DNA of 61,788 nucleotides from an uncultured Eggerthellaceae bacterium. GTDB lineage: Bacteria > Actinomycetota > Coriobacteriia > Coriobacteriales > Eggerthellaceae. The stretch is taken from positions 1 through 61,788 of the forward strand of contig CANOHY010000007.1 of assembly GCA_947565915.1 (NCBI GenBank), read 5' to 3'. This document shows, in pieces, positions 23,783-33,470 of the stretch. A program made the translations under genes and the position numbers. Within the stretch, counting starts at the first letter, position 1. Each line of letters opens with the position of its first letter. The notes below the pieces were generated by a model, which worked only from the letters and a program-made list of their open reading frames with translations, made no database searches and was not told where the DNA came from.

Positions 23783-25246
23783 TCAGTCAGTCTTCTTCGG
23801 CTTCTTTTGCTTCTTTTGCGGAACCGCGTGGTCCATGAAGGCCATGCGGATGTCGTCCTTGCGAATCCATCGTGCCAGGAACGACTTCTCATTGTTGACC
23901 ATGAGCGTGAGAATCATGCCCACGATGATGGGCAAGTAGAAGGTGTAGAAGCGCCAGATGAAGGTTGAGAGCGCAACGATCGAGGGATCGCCGAACACGT
24001 AGTTGAAGAACACGATGTAGCTTCCTTCGGCAGCTCCGACGGCACCCGGCAGCGGCACGAACGACGCGATGAGGTAGATGAACGCTTGGCACGACACCAC
24101 AGTGAAGTAATCGTTGGCCATTAGCCCGAACCCAGCGAAGATGACCCACGACATCGAGAAGTACACGGTCAGCTGAGCGAAGGTGACCAACGACACCTTT
24201 ATGAGCGTGCCCGGCTCCTTCAGCAAGAACCGAATGCCCACGTATGACTCCTCGAGGGACTTCTCGACGCTTGCGAGCGTCTTGTCGGCTTCTTTCAAGA
24301 TGCCTATGCGTCCTGCAAGCTTGATGGCCCACCGCGTGAGCTTCATGATGGTGTTCTTGGCGAACGCCAATGCGAACAGGAAGGCAATAAGCAAGAAGCC
24401 GCCAGCGAATCCGATTGCCACAAGGTACATGATGGGACGCAAGTCCTCGGTGAAGTAGTTGAAGCGCAAAATGAGCACGATTACCGCATAGACGGTCATG
24501 GTGAGCTGATACACGATGAAGCGGCACAGCAGCATGGGTAAAGCATAGTGAGCGGGAAGCCCGAATCGTGAATAGTAGTAGGCTTGCATGGGCTGGCCAC
24601 CACTCGAAAGAGGCGTGATGCAGTTGAAGTACTGGCCAATCACCGTGACCAGATTGGTCTTCATGAACGAGAAGCCCTTGAATAGCTTGTTGCAGATGAT
24701 CTGCATGCAAACCGATTCCAGCAGCCAGTAAACAAGAATCATTACCAAGGCAATAAGCAAGAACAGCCAGTTGAACGACGACAAGGCGCGAAGGAGGTCG
24801 CCCCCTTCGCCGGCGATGAACAGGTAGCCCAAGAGCATTACGAAGGCGAGAACGCACAACCCCACGTTCACCTTGCGCCCCAGGGAGTGCGCGGTCTTCT
24901 TGTCGGGGATCACCTCGTTGTCGGTCAAACCGGTGAGGTCGAGGTCGATGAGGTCGATCTTGCTGCCCGATTCGGGCGCTTCATCGCTGTCTGCTGAGAT
25001 GGAATGCATCCAGTGACTTGCATCAGCGTAGTCGACATCAGCTGGAATCTCGTCGCTCGAAGCTGCTTCGGATGCATCGGTATCATCTTGGGGCGTGTTG
25101 CCATTCATGGGGGCAACGGCAATCGCATCGGCATTGTCATCGACAGGGGCAGGGACGCCCTTTGCAGCGGCATCGTCCGCAAAGGCATCGCTGGGGCATG
25201 CCTCTTTGCCTACCGGCTCGTCTTTGATCTGGTCGTTGCTCGCCAT
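23783..25246 (-). CDS. Flippase-like integral membrane protein with an acidic N-terminal region
   Basis: The product is 487 residues. The first ~130 are hydrophilic and acidic, with no recognised domain. The rest has about eight hydrophobic segments of the MprF-N/UPF0104 type, with the family stretches GQYFNCITPLSSGGQPMQAY and VPLPGAVGAAEGSY. The C-terminus is very basic (QKKQKKPKKTD). It lies 79 bp downstream of a glycosyltransferase on the same strand, so the pair may make and translocate a glycolipid or cell-wall glycan precursor. The start follows a modest upstream site. Confidence 0.85.
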   Translation of the reverse strand: MASNDQIKDEPVGKEACPSDAFADDAAAKGVPAPVDDNADAIAVAPMNGNTPQDDTDASEAASSDEIPADVDYADASHWMHSISADSDEAPESGSKIDLIDLDLTGLTDNEVIPDKKTAHSLGRKVNVGLCVLAFVMLLGYLFIAGEGGDLLRALSSFNWLFLLIALVMILVYWLLESVCMQIICNKLFKGFSFMKTNLVTVIGQYFNCITPLSSGGQPMQAYYYSRFGLPAHYALPMLLCRFIVYQLTMTVYAVIVLILRFNYFTEDLRPIMYLVAIGFAGGFLLIAFLFALAFAKNTIMKLTRWAIKLAGRIGILKEADKTLASVEKSLEESYVGIRFLLKEPGTLIKVSLVTFAQLTVYFSMSWVIFAGFGLMANDYFTVVSCQAFIYLIASFVPLPGAVGAAEGSYIVFFNYVFGDPSIVALSTFIWRFYTFYLPIIVGMILTLMVNNEKSFLARWIRKDDIRMAFMDHAVPQKKQKKPKKTD

Positions 25247-25325
25247 ATATACTGCCTCGAAGATAAGACGACGTTCGCAAGCTTGTTGCTTCGCCGATTG
25301 CGGCTTGTCTCCAATCGATTCTACC

Positions 25326-26450
25326 TTATGCGAACTTGAAAACCTGACGCGCGAACTCGTATACGAACTTCGCTATCGCGCGTGCTGGCCTCGTCTTGCG
25401 ATTCGCCTTGCCAGCCCATGATTTGCTCACGGCTTTGAAGAGAGTCGGGTCCGTTTTCTCCATATAATCCCACAATTGGCGATTCTTCTCGAGCGCCTCG
25501 GGCGTGTTGATCTTGAACAAGTAGATTGTTGAAACGGCCATCATGCACGAGATATAGCCCATCATCAACAAGGCACGGTTCGGCTCGGCGGCAAAAAGCT
25601 CGCCGTAATCGGCATTCTCTATCGCCAAGCGCGATGCCATCAGCTGCTGGTCGATGCAGCGCTTCACGACGTCGATCTCAACGGATTGCCCTTCGCGCCC
25701 AATGATGTAGTGATACGTGTCCACGTCGAGGTAGTAAAGCGTATCGACGTATTGCATGGGATGAAGCACGAATAGGCTGTCCATGTAGGAGACGCCCTCG
25801 GGCAGGTGAAGCTTGGATTCGCGCAGGACGTCGGTGCGATACCACGAGGCATGCACCATGATGAATTGGTCGATGCCCGGCTTCTTTCCCATCTCGCCCC
25901 AAGTGAACACGCGTCCCGCAGGAAACAGCTTGCGGTAATGGATGGTGTGCTTGGAGTTGTCGGTTATGCGGTCGTACACGTAGTTGGTCACCAGCAGGTC
26001 GGGAGCTTCGTCTGCTTCGATGCACAGGGCAAGCGTGCGCAAGACCTGGTGCAGCGCTTCGCTATCGAGATAGTCGTCAGAATCGACGATTTTGAAATAG
26101 ATTCCCTGGGCTAGCTCAAGGCCGTGGTTCACCACGCCGCCCCAGTTGGCGTTTTGCTGGTCGATGGCCTTTACCTGTGGATTCGCATCGGCATATTGAT
26201 GGATCAGCGCGCTCGTCCCATCCGAAGAGCCATCGTTTATTAGGAGTATCTCGCAAGGGTACTCGGTGTTCAGCAGCGAGTCCACGCATCGTGGCAAGTA
26301 CTCTTCGGAGTTGTAGCAGGGCACCACGAAGGTCACGAGCGGCTTGCCATCATGAAATGACCGTTCGAGCTGCTCTGGCGTTGCTCGCAGCGATGCACCA
26401 TCGCTCGATGCATCCTGGCTATGAAGGTTGTCGGATACCACGTGAAGCAT
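25326..26450 (-). CDS. Family 2 glycosyltransferase
   Basis: The product is about 374 residues from the start I prefer. The GT2 domain is clear: PLVTFVVPCYNSEEYLPRCVDSLL, LLINDGSSDGTSALI and the DxD-like KIVDSDDYLD. The C-terminal half lacks long membrane helices and carries GEMGKKPGIDQF and YIIGREGQSVE, a layout common in Coriobacteriia and Firmicutes capsule or teichoic-acid-type transferases. The frame is open to 26612, but ATG 26450 has GAAAGG close upstream and gives the usual short N-terminus. It is probably in an operon with the flippase-like gene downstream. Confidence 0.86.
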   Translation of the reverse strand: MLHVVSDNLHSQDASSDGASLRATPEQLERSFHDGKPLVTFVVPCYNSEEYLPRCVDSLLNTEYPCEILLINDGSSDGTSALIHQYADANPQVKAIDQQNANWGGVVNHGLELAQGIYFKIVDSDDYLDSEALHQVLRTLALCIEADEAPDLLVTNYVYDRITDNSKHTIHYRKLFPAGRVFTWGEMGKKPGIDQFIMVHASWYRTDVLRESKLHLPEGVSYMDSLFVLHPMQYVDTLYYLDVDTYHYIIGREGQSVEIDVVKRCIDQQLMASRLAIENADYGELFAAEPNRALLMMGYISCMMAVSTIYLFKINTPEALEKNRQLWDYMEKTDPTLFKAVSKSWAGKANRKTRPARAIAKFVYEFARQVFKFA

Positions 26451-26688
26451 ATGCCTTTCGATCGGTGCGCATATGTTGTGTAGTATAGCGCTATGGGGGA
26501 ATCGCATATCCATTTGCCCGGCCACATGCATAACATGGCTACATATGCGTTTCAGGACCGTTTTCTCATGCGAAAACGCGGTCGATTCGCGGCCCTGGGA
26601 CAGCCTGTCCATTGCAAGCCTCTGACCTTGTGCTATGCCGCGCCAGGCCAGAAATGTGCCATTTTTTCACCTGACGAGCCTCTATCCC

Positions 26689-26697
26689 TGATAAAAT
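26689..26697 (+). promoter_or_regulatory. Extended -10 element of the cyclophilin gene
   Basis: TGATAAAAT, an extended -10, lies 55 nt before the start; the same word precedes mreB at 36674-36682. No good -35 is visible in either case. Confidence 0.5.
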
Positions 26698-26752
26698 TTC
26701 GAATGTATATGTACATGCGAAGATGAGCGATTTGTGCGAAAAGGAGAAAGCC

Positions 26753-27289
26753 GTGTCTGATCTGTATACGCCATCGTATGTTCCCACCGGCGAGGAGATT
26801 GCCGTCGTGGACACTTCCAAAGGTGTTATCCGCGTGCAACTGGCGGGCAAGGATGCACCTATCCATGTGGGCAATTTCGTCGAGCTTGCCAACCAGGGTT
26901 TCTACGATGGGCTGAAGTTCCATCGCTACGTTCCCGATTTCGTGATCCAGGGCGGTTGCCCCTATACGCGCGACATGAGCCCTGAAGAGGTTGCAAGCGG
27001 GCGTCGTGGGCCCAGCGGCCAGCCGGGTACCGGTGGCCCCGGGCATCAGATCAAGGGCGAATGGGCAACCAACCCCCACAACGAGCACAACGACGGCACG
27101 CTTGCCATGGCGCGTTCGCAGGCGCCCGACTCCGCTGGCTCGCAGTTCTACTTCTGCCTGGGCCCGCAGCCGTTCCTCGATTCCAACTACACCGTTTTCG
27201 GCGATACCATCGAAGGCCTCGATGTCATCCATAACCTGCGTGCAGGGGACGTCATCAACTCCATCACCATCGAGAACCAGGCTTCGTAA
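26753..27289 (+). CDS. Cytosolic peptidyl-prolyl cis-trans isomerase (cyclophilin)
   Basis: The product is about 178 residues, essentially a single cyclophilin domain without signal peptide: VGNFVELANQGFYDGLKFHR, DFVIQGGCP, GSQFYFCLGPQPFLD and YTVFGDTIEGLDV. It accelerates proline isomerisation during folding in the cytoplasm. I prefer GTG 26753, which has AAGGAG 7 nt upstream, over ATG 26723. A small perfect hairpin (27299-27319) follows, then the TPR gene 60 nt downstream on the same strand. Confidence 0.93.
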   Translation: MSDLYTPSYVPTGEEIAVVDTSKGVIRVQLAGKDAPIHVGNFVELANQGFYDGLKFHRYVPDFVIQGGCPYTRDMSPEEVASGRRGPSGQPGTGGPGHQIKGEWATNPHNEHNDGTLAMARSQAPDSAGSQFYFCLGPQPFLDSNYTVFGDTIEGLDVIHNLRAGDVINSITIENQAS

Positions 27290-27349
27290 TGTGCTTTGCA
27301 ACCTGCAAGCTGCAGGTTGTCTGACCGCGAAGGCGAAGAAGGTCGTTCA

Positions 27350-28687
27350 ATGAACAACGAGCTATTTCAACAGGCAAAGGTGGCAGCCATAGCGCTCGAT
27401 TACAACCGTGCGCTCGACCTGTACAACCGCTGCTTGCAAGACACAGAGTATCCGCTGCAACCGGGCGAGGCTGGCTTGGTGTATCACCAAATCGGCAACT
27501 GCCTCGTGAAGCTGAAGAGCTACTACGAGGCTATCGAAGCCTATATAAGCGCGGATGCCGACGAGGCCTACGATGCTGTGGGAGCCGTCAATTGCAACTT
27601 GGGCATGGCCTATGCCGCCTTACGCGATTGGTCGAGCGCCGTGAAGCATTTCGAAGTGGCCGTTGCCGACGAGAACTACTCTACGCCTTACAAGGCCTAC
27701 ACCGGCATGGGCAACGCTTTGCTGAAGCAGGGCAAATCGGCTGAGGCTGGCGTGGCCTTCCGCGAGGCGGCGCTCGACGAGGCGAATCCCGACCCCACCA
27801 AGGCGCTCTTGAACTTGGGCGTGTGCTTCATGGCGCTCAATCGTCCGGCCGATGCCGTGGCCTCTTACGAGAGCGCGCTGCAGTTCGACATGCCGCAGGA
27901 TACGCGCAACAAGATGTATGCCAGCCTGGGGCAAGCCTATACGGCCACGGGGCAGATGGAAGAGGCGGTTGACGCCTTCGAGAAGGCCATCTCGGATCGC
28001 ACGTACTTCCTGTCGGATTCCGCTAGCGTGGATTATCAGCGCGCGATCGCATTCGTGGCGCAGGGCAATGCCGAGAGCACTCAAGCCATCCCCGGCTTGG
28101 CCGATACCTCGGGCCTGGACATGCTCGACGGCTCCATGATCGACAACCAGGACACCTACGTGGTGGCAGGCGAGGCCGACGAGGATTACTACTTCGCCGA
28201 CCAATATGCGAAACGCGGCATTCCCAACGAGGAGCGCTTCTTCAACTCAAGCGACGAGGAAATCGAGCAATGGTCGCGCGGCATGGTGAAGCTCGAGCGC
28301 AAGCGCCGCAGCGTTGGCTTGAAGGTGCTGCTCGTCATCATCTTGCTGGTGCTGGTGGTTTTGGGCGCGGGCTTGGTGCTGTTCACGCAAGGCTATGGGT
28401 GGCCCACGCAGGAAGCCGTGGTGGAGCAAGTGTTCGCCAACCCAGGCGAGGCGTCGCAGTATGCGAACGGCGTGACGGAGGAGAGCATCGATTCCTTCAA
28501 CGCCATCATTCCCGAGAAGGCCACGGTTTCGATCGATGGCGTGAACAAATCCATGAGCGCGTCGACCGCCTACGTGACGGCAACGTTGCCAGAAGGAGGT
28601 CAAGTGACCTACGAGGTGTCGCTCGTGCGCGACTTCTTGGGGTGGAAGGTCTCGGATATCAGCCTTTATTTCGCAAGCCAGAACTAG
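27350..28687 (+). CDS. TPR-repeat membrane protein
   Basis: The product is 445 residues. Residues 1-230 are tetratricopeptide repeats (for example ALLNLGVCFMALNRPADAVASYESAL and SLGQAYTATGQMEEAVDAFEKA), which usually bind protein partners. A single membrane segment (about 325-350, VGLKVLLVIILLVLVVLGAGLVL) follows, and the last ~100 residues form a small extracytoplasmic domain that resembles DUF4878-like folds only vaguely. The cytoplasmic repeats could therefore be linked to an outside sensor. The partner is unknown. ATG 27350 has GAAGAAGG upstream. Confidence 0.8.
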   Translation: MNNELFQQAKVAAIALDYNRALDLYNRCLQDTEYPLQPGEAGLVYHQIGNCLVKLKSYYEAIEAYISADADEAYDAVGAVNCNLGMAYAALRDWSSAVKHFEVAVADENYSTPYKAYTGMGNALLKQGKSAEAGVAFREAALDEANPDPTKALLNLGVCFMALNRPADAVASYESALQFDMPQDTRNKMYASLGQAYTATGQMEEAVDAFEKAISDRTYFLSDSASVDYQRAIAFVAQGNAESTQAIPGLADTSGLDMLDGSMIDNQDTYVVAGEADEDYYFADQYAKRGIPNEERFFNSSDEEIEQWSRGMVKLERKRRSVGLKVLLVIILLVLVVLGAGLVLFTQGYGWPTQEAVVEQVFANPGEASQYANGVTEESIDSFNAIIPEKATVSIDGVNKSMSASTAYVTATLPEGGQVTYEVSLVRDFLGWKVSDISLYFASQN

Positions 28688-28744
28688 CTTGCGAATCGAA
28701 TTGACGTAAGTGCAGCTTAGCTGCTTGCAAGAAAGGAACCAAGT

Positions 28745-29146
28745 ATGGCAATCGAGAAAACGTACACGATGATCAAGCCCGACGGCGTGCGCAATGGCCA
28801 CATCGGCGAGATAGTCAATCGCTTCGAGCGCGCGGGCCTCGTCATCGAGCAGATGAAGCTCGAGATGGTCACTCCCGAGCAGGCCAAGGCCAACTATGCC
28901 GAGCACGAGGGCAAGCCCTTCTATGATGGGCTTATCGCATACATCACCTCTGGCCCCGTGGTGAAGATGGTGGTTTCTGGCGAAGGCGCAGTTGCCAAGG
29001 TGCGCTCGCTCATGGGTGCCACTAACCCGGCAGAAGCGGCACCGGGCACCATTCGCGGCGATTTCGGCCTCATCATGGACGAGAATGTAATCCATGGCTC
29101 CGATTCGCCTGCGTCTGCCGAGCGGGAGATCTCCATCTTCTTCTAA
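28745..29146 (+). CDS. ndk: Nucleoside diphosphate kinase
   Basis: The product is 133 residues and transfers the terminal phosphate between nucleoside triphosphates and diphosphates. It has TMIKPDGVRNGHIGEI, the SLMGATNPAEAAPGTIR loop and the phosphorylated histidine in NVIHGSDSPASAEREI. AAGGAACC precedes the ATG. It stands between the TPR gene and the hydrogenase operon. Confidence 0.97.
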   Translation: MAIEKTYTMIKPDGVRNGHIGEIVNRFERAGLVIEQMKLEMVTPEQAKANYAEHEGKPFYDGLIAYITSGPVVKMVVSGEGAVAKVRSLMGATNPAEAAPGTIRGDFGLIMDENVIHGSDSPASAEREISIFF

Positions 29147-29200
29147 GGTTGAGCTCGCAAGGGCGCGCAAGAGGCCATCTGAAGGGAGAGAGAAGCAGCT

Positions 29201-30238
29201 ATGCTCTATCGAGTTATGGCCAAAAGCGAGCTTCCGTCGCTCATTCAGGGGTTCATGGAATCCTACGAGGTGGTGGCACCCGTCAAGCGGGGGAATCGCC
29301 ATGTGTTCGACGTGGTGGAGACGCCCGAGGACATCGTGCTCGATTACGTGCAGACCGACTCGTCTCCGAAGAAGTATCTGTTTCCCCCGGTAGAGGAGCT
29401 CATGCGCTTCGATGCGCAGATGAACCTCGTGGAGGATTTCTCGAAGGTGGTTACGCCTCGAGTCATCTTCGGCGTGCATGCATGCGACATCAGCGGCTTC
29501 AATCGGCTGGATGTGGCCTTGGCGCAAGGCAAGTACTGCGACCCGTACTACAAGGCGCACCGCGATGCCACCATGGTGGTGGGCATCAGCTGCCAGCCGG
29601 GAGCCGAGTGCTTCTGCAACCTGATGGCCTCGGATGAAGTGCAGTATGGCTACGATTTGTTCCTCTACGACATCGGAGACAAGTACTTGGTATCGATGTC
29701 GAGCGTGGAGGCCACGAACATCTTGGAAGCGTGCTGCGACATCTCCGAGGCGACCGACGAGGACCGCAAGGTGTTCCGTCATCTCACGCGCGAGCGCCAG
29801 CGCGCCTTCAACCCCGATATCCCGCATGTGGACGACGTTCCCATGCTGATGGACGTGTTCCATTCCGACCCGTTCTGGGAAGAGCTTGGTTCGCGGTGCT
29901 TATCGTGCTCGGCCTGCGCATCGGTATGCCCAACCTGCTATTGCTTCGACATCGTGGACGTGCTCGAGCCTGATAGCTGCCAAGGCGTGCGCGAGCGTCA
30001 TTGGGATGCGTGCACCAACCCCGACTTTGCCCTGGTCGCTGGTGGCTACAATTTCCGCCCTACGGGGCGCGAGCGCGTGAGGCATCGGATGTATCACAAG
30101 CTCAACGGCTTCATGGTGAACCACGACCGCATGCTGTGCGTAGGTTGCGGTCGCTGCGTTTCGGCTTGCAAGGTGGGCATCAATCCCATCGAGGTGCTTC
30201 GCTTCTTCGAAAGGAAGGGGGCCGAGGATGCCAAGTAA
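29201..30238 (+). CDS. Group 3b [NiFe] hydrogenase, iron-sulfur (beta) subunit
   Basis: The product is 345 residues of the HydB/AsrA type. Two [4Fe-4S] motifs are present near the C-terminus: CLSCSACASVCPTC and CVGCGRCVSACKVGINP. The N-terminal ~220 residues match the family's non-cluster part, with GVHACDISGFNRLDVA. It should pass electrons between the NAD(P)H-binding subunit and the hydrogenase module. The order beta, gamma, delta, alpha with overlapping or abutting genes is the standard sulfhydrogenase operon. Sulfite reductase subunit A is the alternative, but the large and small hydrogenase subunits downstream decide it. Confidence 0.9.
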   Translation: MLYRVMAKSELPSLIQGFMESYEVVAPVKRGNRHVFDVVETPEDIVLDYVQTDSSPKKYLFPPVEELMRFDAQMNLVEDFSKVVTPRVIFGVHACDISGFNRLDVALAQGKYCDPYYKAHRDATMVVGISCQPGAECFCNLMASDEVQYGYDLFLYDIGDKYLVSMSSVEATNILEACCDISEATDEDRKVFRHLTRERQRAFNPDIPHVDDVPMLMDVFHSDPFWEELGSRCLSCSACASVCPTCYCFDIVDVLEPDSCQGVRERHWDACTNPDFALVAGGYNFRPTGRERVRHRMYHKLNGFMVNHDRMLCVGCGRCVSACKVGINPIEVLRFFERKGAEDAK

Positions 30239-31139
30239 GCTTGCCGATGCGTCGTTCGACGTGAACGCGCTTAGGGAAGCGCCCCATGTGGAAACGGGCG
30301 CAGAGATGCTGTTGAGCAATGCCTACCGTCCTTGGCCTGCGCGCATCACCTCCATAAAAGAGCTCACCGAGCACGAGAAGCTGTTCGAGTTCCGCCTCAT
30401 CGACGAGCGGGTGCGCGAGGCATTCGTGCACGAGCCCGGACAGTTCGTGGAGCTCTCCATCTTCGGCGTGGGCGAGGTGCCCATCAGCATTACCTCTTCG
30501 CCGACCAAGCAAGGGTTCATCGAGCTGTGCGTACGTCGTGCTGGCACGGTGACCGAAGTGCTGCACAACATGCAATGCGGCGATATCGTGGGGCTGCGCG
30601 GCCCCTTCGGGCGTGGTTTTCCCGTAGACGAGATGCGCGGCAACGACGTGCTCATCGTTGCCGGGGGCTTGGGCATCGCGCCGGTGCGCTCGCTGATCAA
30701 CTACATTCACGACAACCGTTCCGATTTCGGCAAGGTCACCATCGTGTACGGCTCGCGCACGCCAGCGGACATCATGTTCCGCGACCAGTTCGAGATGTGG
30801 CGCCATCGCAAGGATTTCGACCTGCACCTCACCGTGGACGTGCCCGACGACACCTGGGACGGCAACGTGGGCGTGGTGACCGAGCCCATGAAGGCGCTCG
30901 ACATCAATCCAGACAACACGTTCGGCGCTATCTGCGGGCCGCCGGTAATGTATCGCTTCGTGGTGGAGGTCATGCGTCAGAAGAACATCAGCTACGATCA
31001 CATCTACATGAGCTTCGAGCGGCATATGAAATGCGGCATGGGAAAGTGCGGTCATTGCCAGATCGGGCATCAGTACTGCTGCATCGATGGTCCCGTGTTC
31101 AACTACTGGGAAGCCAAGAACATCCAGGGGTCGATGTAG
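30228..31139 (+). CDS. Group 3b [NiFe] hydrogenase, FAD/NAD(P)-binding (gamma) subunit
   Basis: The product is 303 residues of the ferredoxin-NADP reductase superfamily. The FAD-binding part has FVELSIFGVGEVPISITSSP, the nucleotide-binding part has VLIVAGGLGIAPVRSLI and FGAICGPPVMYRFV, and a C-terminal [2Fe-2S] motif is CGMGKCGHCQIG...CC. It exchanges electrons with NAD(P)(H). It overlaps the beta gene by 11 bp. Confidence 0.9.
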   Translation: MPSKLADASFDVNALREAPHVETGAEMLLSNAYRPWPARITSIKELTEHEKLFEFRLIDERVREAFVHEPGQFVELSIFGVGEVPISITSSPTKQGFIELCVRRAGTVTEVLHNMQCGDIVGLRGPFGRGFPVDEMRGNDVLIVAGGLGIAPVRSLINYIHDNRSDFGKVTIVYGSRTPADIMFRDQFEMWRHRKDFDLHLTVDVPDDTWDGNVGVVTEPMKALDINPDNTFGAICGPPVMYRFVVEVMRQKNISYDHIYMSFERHMKCGMGKCGHCQIGHQYCCIDGPVFNYWEAKNIQGSM

Positions 31140-31140
31140 C

Positions 31141-31962
31141 ATGGGCGCATATACGATGATAACCGAGAGCAATCGCTGCAAGCCGCGTGTGGTAGTGGTG
31201 GGTCTTGCAAGCTGCTTTGGCTGCCAACTTCAGATAACCAACGACGAGCCGCACCTGACCGAGCTGCTCGACCAGATTGATCTGGAGTATTGGCAATTGG
31301 TGAGCTCCGATGACATGCCCGAACTCTACGATGTGGCAATCGTTGAGGGTTCGGTAACCACGCGACAGAACGAGGAGCTGCTCAAGCGCGTGCGCGAGAA
31401 GGCGGCTCATGTGATGGCCATCGGGTCATGCGCGGTAACCGGTGGCGTGACGGGCATGGCATCCGACAATTTGGACGAGCGCATCGATCACGTCTATGGC
31501 GCCTCGCTTCCGAAAAGCTGCGGCGAGGCCATTGCTCCGCGCCCGGTAAGCGACGTGATTGCCGTTGACTCGGTGGTACGCTGCTGCCCCATCGATTCTC
31601 GTGATTTCGTAACGCAACTGCAGCGCGTGCTGTTCGGCTCCAACAGGGGCCAGTCGCAGCGCACGCTCTGCGCCGACTGCAAGCGCAACGAGACTGAATG
31701 CTTCTACAACCAGGGCAAGCTGTGCATGGGCTTGGTGACGCGCTCGGGCTGTGGCGCGCGCTGCGTGAACCTGGGGCGCGAGTGCATGGGATGCGCCGGC
31801 CTCTCGGAGGCAGCGAACCTGAAGGCCGCTCGGTTGGCCTGCAGCGCCTATGGCATTCCCGTGGAGGCATTCGATGCCACCTTGCGCGTGTTCAACCAAG
31901 TGGAACTTGACGTGCATAGCGCCCAGGCCGATGCGTGCGAAGGGCAGGAGGCCCGTCGATGA
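31141..31962 (+). CDS. Group 3b [NiFe] hydrogenase small (delta) subunit
   Basis: The product is 273 residues without a Tat signal, so the enzyme is cytoplasmic. The proximal cluster motif is GLASCFGCQLQITNDE (Cys25, Cys28), and further cysteines follow in GSCAV, RCCPID and the C-terminal CADCKRNETECFYNQGKLCMG region that holds the other clusters. It relays electrons from the Ni-Fe centre. ATG 31141 is 1 nt after the gamma stop; ATG 31156 is an alternative. The 3' end overlaps the large-subunit gene by 4 bp. Confidence 0.92.
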   Translation: MGAYTMITESNRCKPRVVVVGLASCFGCQLQITNDEPHLTELLDQIDLEYWQLVSSDDMPELYDVAIVEGSVTTRQNEELLKRVREKAAHVMAIGSCAVTGGVTGMASDNLDERIDHVYGASLPKSCGEAIAPRPVSDVIAVDSVVRCCPIDSRDFVTQLQRVLFGSNRGQSQRTLCADCKRNETECFYNQGKLCMGLVTRSGCGARCVNLGRECMGCAGLSEAANLKAARLACSAYGIPVEAFDATLRVFNQVELDVHSAQADACEGQEARR

Positions 31963-33245
31963 AAGCGAACATCAATGTGGACCACGTGGCCCGCGTGGAG
32001 GGTCACGGCAACATCCATGTGGTCATCCGCGATGGCGAAGTGGAAACGGTGCAGATGGAGGTCATCGAGGCGGCGCGTCTGTTCGAGAGCATGGTGCGCG
32101 GGCGCATCTTCTCGGATGTGCCCTACATCGCTTCGCGCGTATGCGGCATCTGCTCGGCCAGCCATGTGGTAACCGACCTCCTTGCCATCGAGGACATCTT
32201 CGGCGTGGAGGTGACCGATCGCACCCACGCCTTGCGCGAGCTTCTGGTATACGGCTCGTACTTGCAAAACCACGGCACGCATCTCTACGTGTTGGCTGCG
32301 CCCGACTTCCTGGGCCAGAAGAGCGTGTTTCCCCTGCAGGAGGTCGACCCGGCGCTGTTCGACAATGCCCTGGCCTTGAAGAGCTTGGGCAACCGTCTGT
32401 GCACGAAGGTAGGTGGTCGTTCCATCCATCCCATCACAGCGGTGGTAGGCGGGTTCACTCACGAGATCTCTCCCGATGAGTATCGGGCGCTTGCCGACGA
32501 AATGGACGAGATGCTGCCCTTCGCGTTGCAGACCGTGGACCTCTTCAACAGCTTCGAGGTGCCCGATATGCAAAGCCAGGGAGATGCTCTGGCCATGTTC
32601 GCACCCGACAAATATGCCGTGTGCGATGCGCGGCAAGCGCGCTTCTACAAGAGCGGTGCAACGTTCGATGCCCACGATTGGGCCGACCACGTGGAGGAAT
32701 ACCGCGTGGAGCACTCCGGTGCACTGTTCGCGCGCCAGCGACAGACAGGTGCCAGCTACATGACGAGCGCTTTGGCACGCATCGATTTGTCGTGGGATAA
32801 CCTGAGCAAACAGGCGAAGGTGGCAGCTGCCAAGGCCGGCTTGCGTCCTCCGGAGTTCAATCCGTTTCGCAACAACGTGGCGCAGGCGGTGGAGCTGGTC
32901 GATGCTCTGGAGCGCTGCGCAGCGCTTTGCCGGGCGCTTGTCGATGATCAGTTCGAAGGTGCGAGCACGCCCGTTGCCTTCGAGGTGAAAGCGGGCAGAG
33001 GCGTCGGGTTCACCGAAGCTCCTCGCGGTGCCCTCTTCCATGAGCTCGAGCTCGATTCTTCGGGCAAGGTGGTGCATGCTTCCATCAGCACGCCCACCGC
33101 GCAGAATGTGGCGAACCTCGAGTCCGATATGCGCCAGTTGGCCGAGCTGCTGCTGGCCCAGGGCTACGACGAGCCTGCGCTCAAGCAGGAAGTGGAGAAG
33201 CTGGTGCGCGCCTACGACCCTTGCTTGTCGTGCAGCGTGCACTAA
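31959..33245 (+). CDS. Group 3b [NiFe] hydrogenase large (alpha) subunit
   Basis: The product is 428 residues and carries the Ni-Fe(CN)2CO centre where H2 is made or split. The L1 motif is RVCGICSASH and the L2 motif is DPCLSCSVH, giving the four cysteine ligands. The frame stops immediately after the final His of L2. Most hydrogenase large subunits have a C-terminal extension after this His that a maturation protease removes; here there is none. ATG 31959 has GGCAGGAGG upstream and overlaps the small-subunit stop. Maturation (hyp) genes are not in the window. Confidence 0.95.
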   Translation: MKANINVDHVARVEGHGNIHVVIRDGEVETVQMEVIEAARLFESMVRGRIFSDVPYIASRVCGICSASHVVTDLLAIEDIFGVEVTDRTHALRELLVYGSYLQNHGTHLYVLAAPDFLGQKSVFPLQEVDPALFDNALALKSLGNRLCTKVGGRSIHPITAVVGGFTHEISPDEYRALADEMDEMLPFALQTVDLFNSFEVPDMQSQGDALAMFAPDKYAVCDARQARFYKSGATFDAHDWADHVEEYRVEHSGALFARQRQTGASYMTSALARIDLSWDNLSKQAKVAAAKAGLRPPEFNPFRNNVAQAVELVDALERCAALCRALVDDQFEGASTPVAFEVKAGRGVGFTEAPRGALFHELELDSSGKVVHASISTPTAQNVANLESDMRQLAELLLAQGYDEPALKQEVEKLVRAYDPCLSCSVH

Positions 33246-33470
33246 GCACGCGTGCGGGCATTCTCTTGTTTCCACAGCGCAGAGCTTTCTGCTTGCCTTC
33301 GGCGTTCTATCGAGTGCGTGCTCGTCGTGCCAGGCGCCTAGGGCGCAAGAGGCGCATCCTACGAAATGGCAACCTACCCTCAACGGATCGGACGTTTGGC
33401 GATTGGCCTTTTACACCACGCCTATAGTTGGGATATCGGATATCTGCACAAAAGCGAGGAGGCGGTTGTC

